Shown: positions 6,262-7,471 of the stretch, in pieces
Position numbering within the stretch: the first letter of the stretch is position 1
Layout: each line of letters opens with the position of its first letter
NCBI GenBank assembly: GCA_013298455.1
Contig: JAAFHR010000152.1
Span: 1 to 7,471, forward strand
Direction of reading: 5' to 3'
Length of the DNA: 7,471 nt
DNA from: Betaproteobacteria bacterium
GTDB lineage: Bacteria > Pseudomonadota > Gammaproteobacteria > Burkholderiales > Casimicrobiaceae
The notes under the pieces: model-generated
Told to the model about the DNA's origin: nothing
The model's input: the letters and a program-made list of their open reading frames with translations, nothing else
Databases searched by the model: none
Made by a program: the position numbers and the translations under genes

Positions 6262-6732
6262 TTGACTCGTTTGAACACGCCGCAAAAAATCGCCCTCTCC
6301 GCGCTCTCACTGGGCGCGGCGATGGTCGCGTTGCCTGCGGCGGCTGAGTTCAAACAAACGCTTGACGCCGCAACGATTGGCTTCGAAGCGCCGTCGAATC
6401 GAGCCACACGCCAGTTCATCTATTCGCGCGGCACACCGCTTGAAATCGTTGTTTCGATTGAAGGTTGGTTTAAGGTGCGAGATGCGCAGGGCGCTCTCGT
6501 TTGGATTGAGCGGCGCGCGTTGACGGATCGCACGCAAGTGCAAGTCGGCGCGCAGCCCGCTGATGTGCACGCGGCCCCCGATGCGGTGTCGCCCATCGTC
6601 TTTCGCGCTGACAGTGGCGTATTGCTGCAACTCGTTGCGCCGCCGAGCGCTGCAACAGGTTTGTACGCGCAAGTGCGCCATCGCGACGGCACCACGGGCT
6701 TCGTTCGCGTTGACACCGTTTTCGGTTTGTAG
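6262..6732 (+). CDS. Exported protein with two bacterial SH3-like (SH3_4/COG3807-type) repeats
   Basis: The 156-residue product from TTG 6262 has a typical Sec signal peptide: short basic start, hydrophobic stretch at about residues 10-24, and a PAAA cleavage box giving predicted cleavage after Ala28. Two SH3-like repeats follow. The first (about 39-93) shows the family pattern SRGTPLEIV, then GWFKVRD, then VWIERRAL. The second (about 94-156) shows the D-V-H-A-A-P-D turn, a hydrophobic V-L-L-Q-L-V strand, YAQVR and GTTGFVRVDTVFG. Such domains bind peptidoglycan or other periplasmic ligands in some relatives; no specific function is known to me. There is no cysteine and no lipobox, so it is probably a soluble periplasmic protein. 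No in-frame ATG lies near the N-terminus; TTG 6262 or TTG 6271 must start it, and low expression or coupling to secB (stop 3 nt upstream) is likely. gpsA follows after 42 bp. Confidence 0.82.
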   Translation: MTRLNTPQKIALSALSLGAAMVALPAAAEFKQTLDAATIGFEAPSNRATRQFIYSRGTPLEIVVSIEGWFKVRDAQGALVWIERRALTDRTQVQVGAQPADVHAAPDAVSPIVFRADSGVLLQLVAPPSAATGLYAQVRHRDGTTGFVRVDTVFGL

Positions 6733-6763
6733 CCGCCGCTACACTCAGCGCACTCGTTTCATC

Positions 6764-6767
6764 GGAG
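6764..6767 (+). promoter_or_regulatory. Shine-Dalgarno of gpsA
   Basis: GGAG sits 7 nt before ATG 6775, one of the few clear ribosome-binding sites in the window, and it supports that start. Confidence 0.65.
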
Positions 6768-6774
6768 CGCTCGA

Positions 6775-7471
6775 ATGAAAATTGCAGTGTTGGGCAGCGG
6801 CGCGTGGGGCACCGCGCTTGCATCTCGTTTGGCTGCCAATCCCGAACACGATGTGCTGCTCTGGGGCCGCAACGCTTCGCTCATGGCGCAAATCAGCGCC
6901 AAGCAACGAAACGAGCTGTACCTCCCCGGCATCGATCTGTCGAAGCGTTTGCGAGCAACCGCGCAGATGACAGACGCCGTTGATGGCCGCGAGCTCATCA
7001 TTCTCGGCGGGCCGGTCGCTGCCACCCGCGAGCTGATCGACCAAATTCCGCGCTCGTCAAAAGCGACCCTTCTATCGTTGTCAAAAGGCTTCCTCGCCAA
7101 CGATACCGACGCAAAGCGCACACAGCTTTTGCCCGAAGTCATGCAAGCCGCCACCCATGGCGCGGGCATTGCGGCGGCCACAGGCATGCTCTCAGGCCCC
7201 AGTTTCGCCGGAGAAACGGCGCGCGGTTTGCCGCTCGCTTTTGTCTGCGCGCTGCCCGACTTGGATCAAGCGCAGCACCTCGCCAATGCGCTCAAAGACC
7301 CGGCGATGCGCATTTACGCCAGCAACGATTTGATCGGTGTGGCGGTGTGCGGCGCGGTCAAAAACGTGTTCGCGATTGCTGCGGGCATCTCTGACGGCTT
7401 CGCCCTCGGTGCCAACGCCCGTGCGGCTTTGGTGACACGGGGTCTCGCTGAACTACGTCGCTTGGTTGCGG
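6775..7471 (+). CDS. gpsA: Glycerol-3-phosphate dehydrogenase [NAD(P)+] (GpsA), 3' end beyond window
   Basis: Cytoplasmic enzyme that reduces dihydroxyacetone phosphate to sn-glycerol-3-phosphate, the backbone for phospholipid synthesis. The frame is open for 232 codons from ATG 6775 to the window edge; the family is usually about 330 residues, so roughly the last 100 are missing. The N-terminal Rossmann motif is VLGSGAWGTALA (residues 5-16). It is followed by LYLPGIDL, the SLSKGF strand, LSGPSFAGETARGLPLA, the catalytic-lysine segment GAVKNVFAIAAGISDG (Lys196) and the start of the NARAALVTRGLAELRRL substrate-binding helix. One departure is GGPVAATREL where many relatives have a V/A-P-S/V-x-x-L-R-E form; the Rossmann function should be unaffected. 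It lies 42 bp after the SH3 gene and probably belongs to the secB transcript. Confidence 0.96.
   Translation, partial: MKIAVLGSGAWGTALASRLAANPEHDVLLWGRNASLMAQISAKQRNELYLPGIDLSKRLRATAQMTDAVDGRELIILGGPVAATRELIDQIPRSSKATLLSLSKGFLANDTDAKRTQLLPEVMQAATHGAGIAAATGMLSGPSFAGETARGLPLAFVCALPDLDQAQHLANALKDPAMRIYASNDLIGVAVCGAVKNVFAIAAGISDGFALGANARAALVTRGLAELRRLVA

Overview
The window looks like chromosomal housekeeping DNA from a betaproteobacterium. The SecB sequence has the form I associate with that class (CPNIIFPYGRE and PINFEAIY motifs), and the Kef, Pth, GpmI, GrxC and GpsA products are all ordinary proteobacterial types. Base composition is moderate-to-high GC and even throughout, and I see no insertion sequence, phage gene, tRNA or rRNA. 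I cannot fix the family or genus from sequence alone.

Layout. Two gene groups diverge from about 4679-4845. Leftward (minus strand, in transcription order) run gpmI (phosphoglycerate mutase, 4678-3137), a TANGO2/NRDE-family gene (2940-2122), pth (peptidyl-tRNA hydrolase, 2032-1415) and a KefB/KefC-type cation/proton antiporter (1418 to beyond the left edge). The pth stop and kef start share an ATGA. Rightward (plus strand) run a membrane-anchored rhodanese-like gene resembling yibN (4846-5259), grxC (5270-5527), secB (5779-6258), an exported tandem-SH3 protein (6262-6732) and gpsA (6775 to beyond the right edge). As I recall the E. coli map, gpmI diverges there from yibN-grxC-secB-gpsA in the same way, so this is an old conserved neighbourhood with one extra gene, the SH3 protein, between secB and gpsA.

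How the genes relate. GpmI (lower glycolysis) and GpsA (glycerol-3-phosphate for phospholipids) are metabolic. GrxC handles glutathione/thiol redox, and Kef systems are classically glutathione-gated, although this Kef has lost one acidic residue of the gating loop. SecB is the Sec-export chaperone, the SH3 protein is itself predicted to be Sec-exported, and the YibN-like protein is membrane anchored.

Non-coding structure. Three places deserve attention. A cluster of REP-like palindromic units lies at 3012-3139, and its last unit supplies the gpmI stop codon. A long inverted repeat at 5560-5687, between grxC and secB, is built from GCAGATTT words at roughly 10-bp intervals. Two promoter-like palindromes, at 4701-4718 (gpmI) and 5726-5752 (secB), each contain a -10-like hexamer. 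I found no wholly new biological system. The most unusual items are these repeats, the cysteine-free rhodanese fold and the altered Kef loop.
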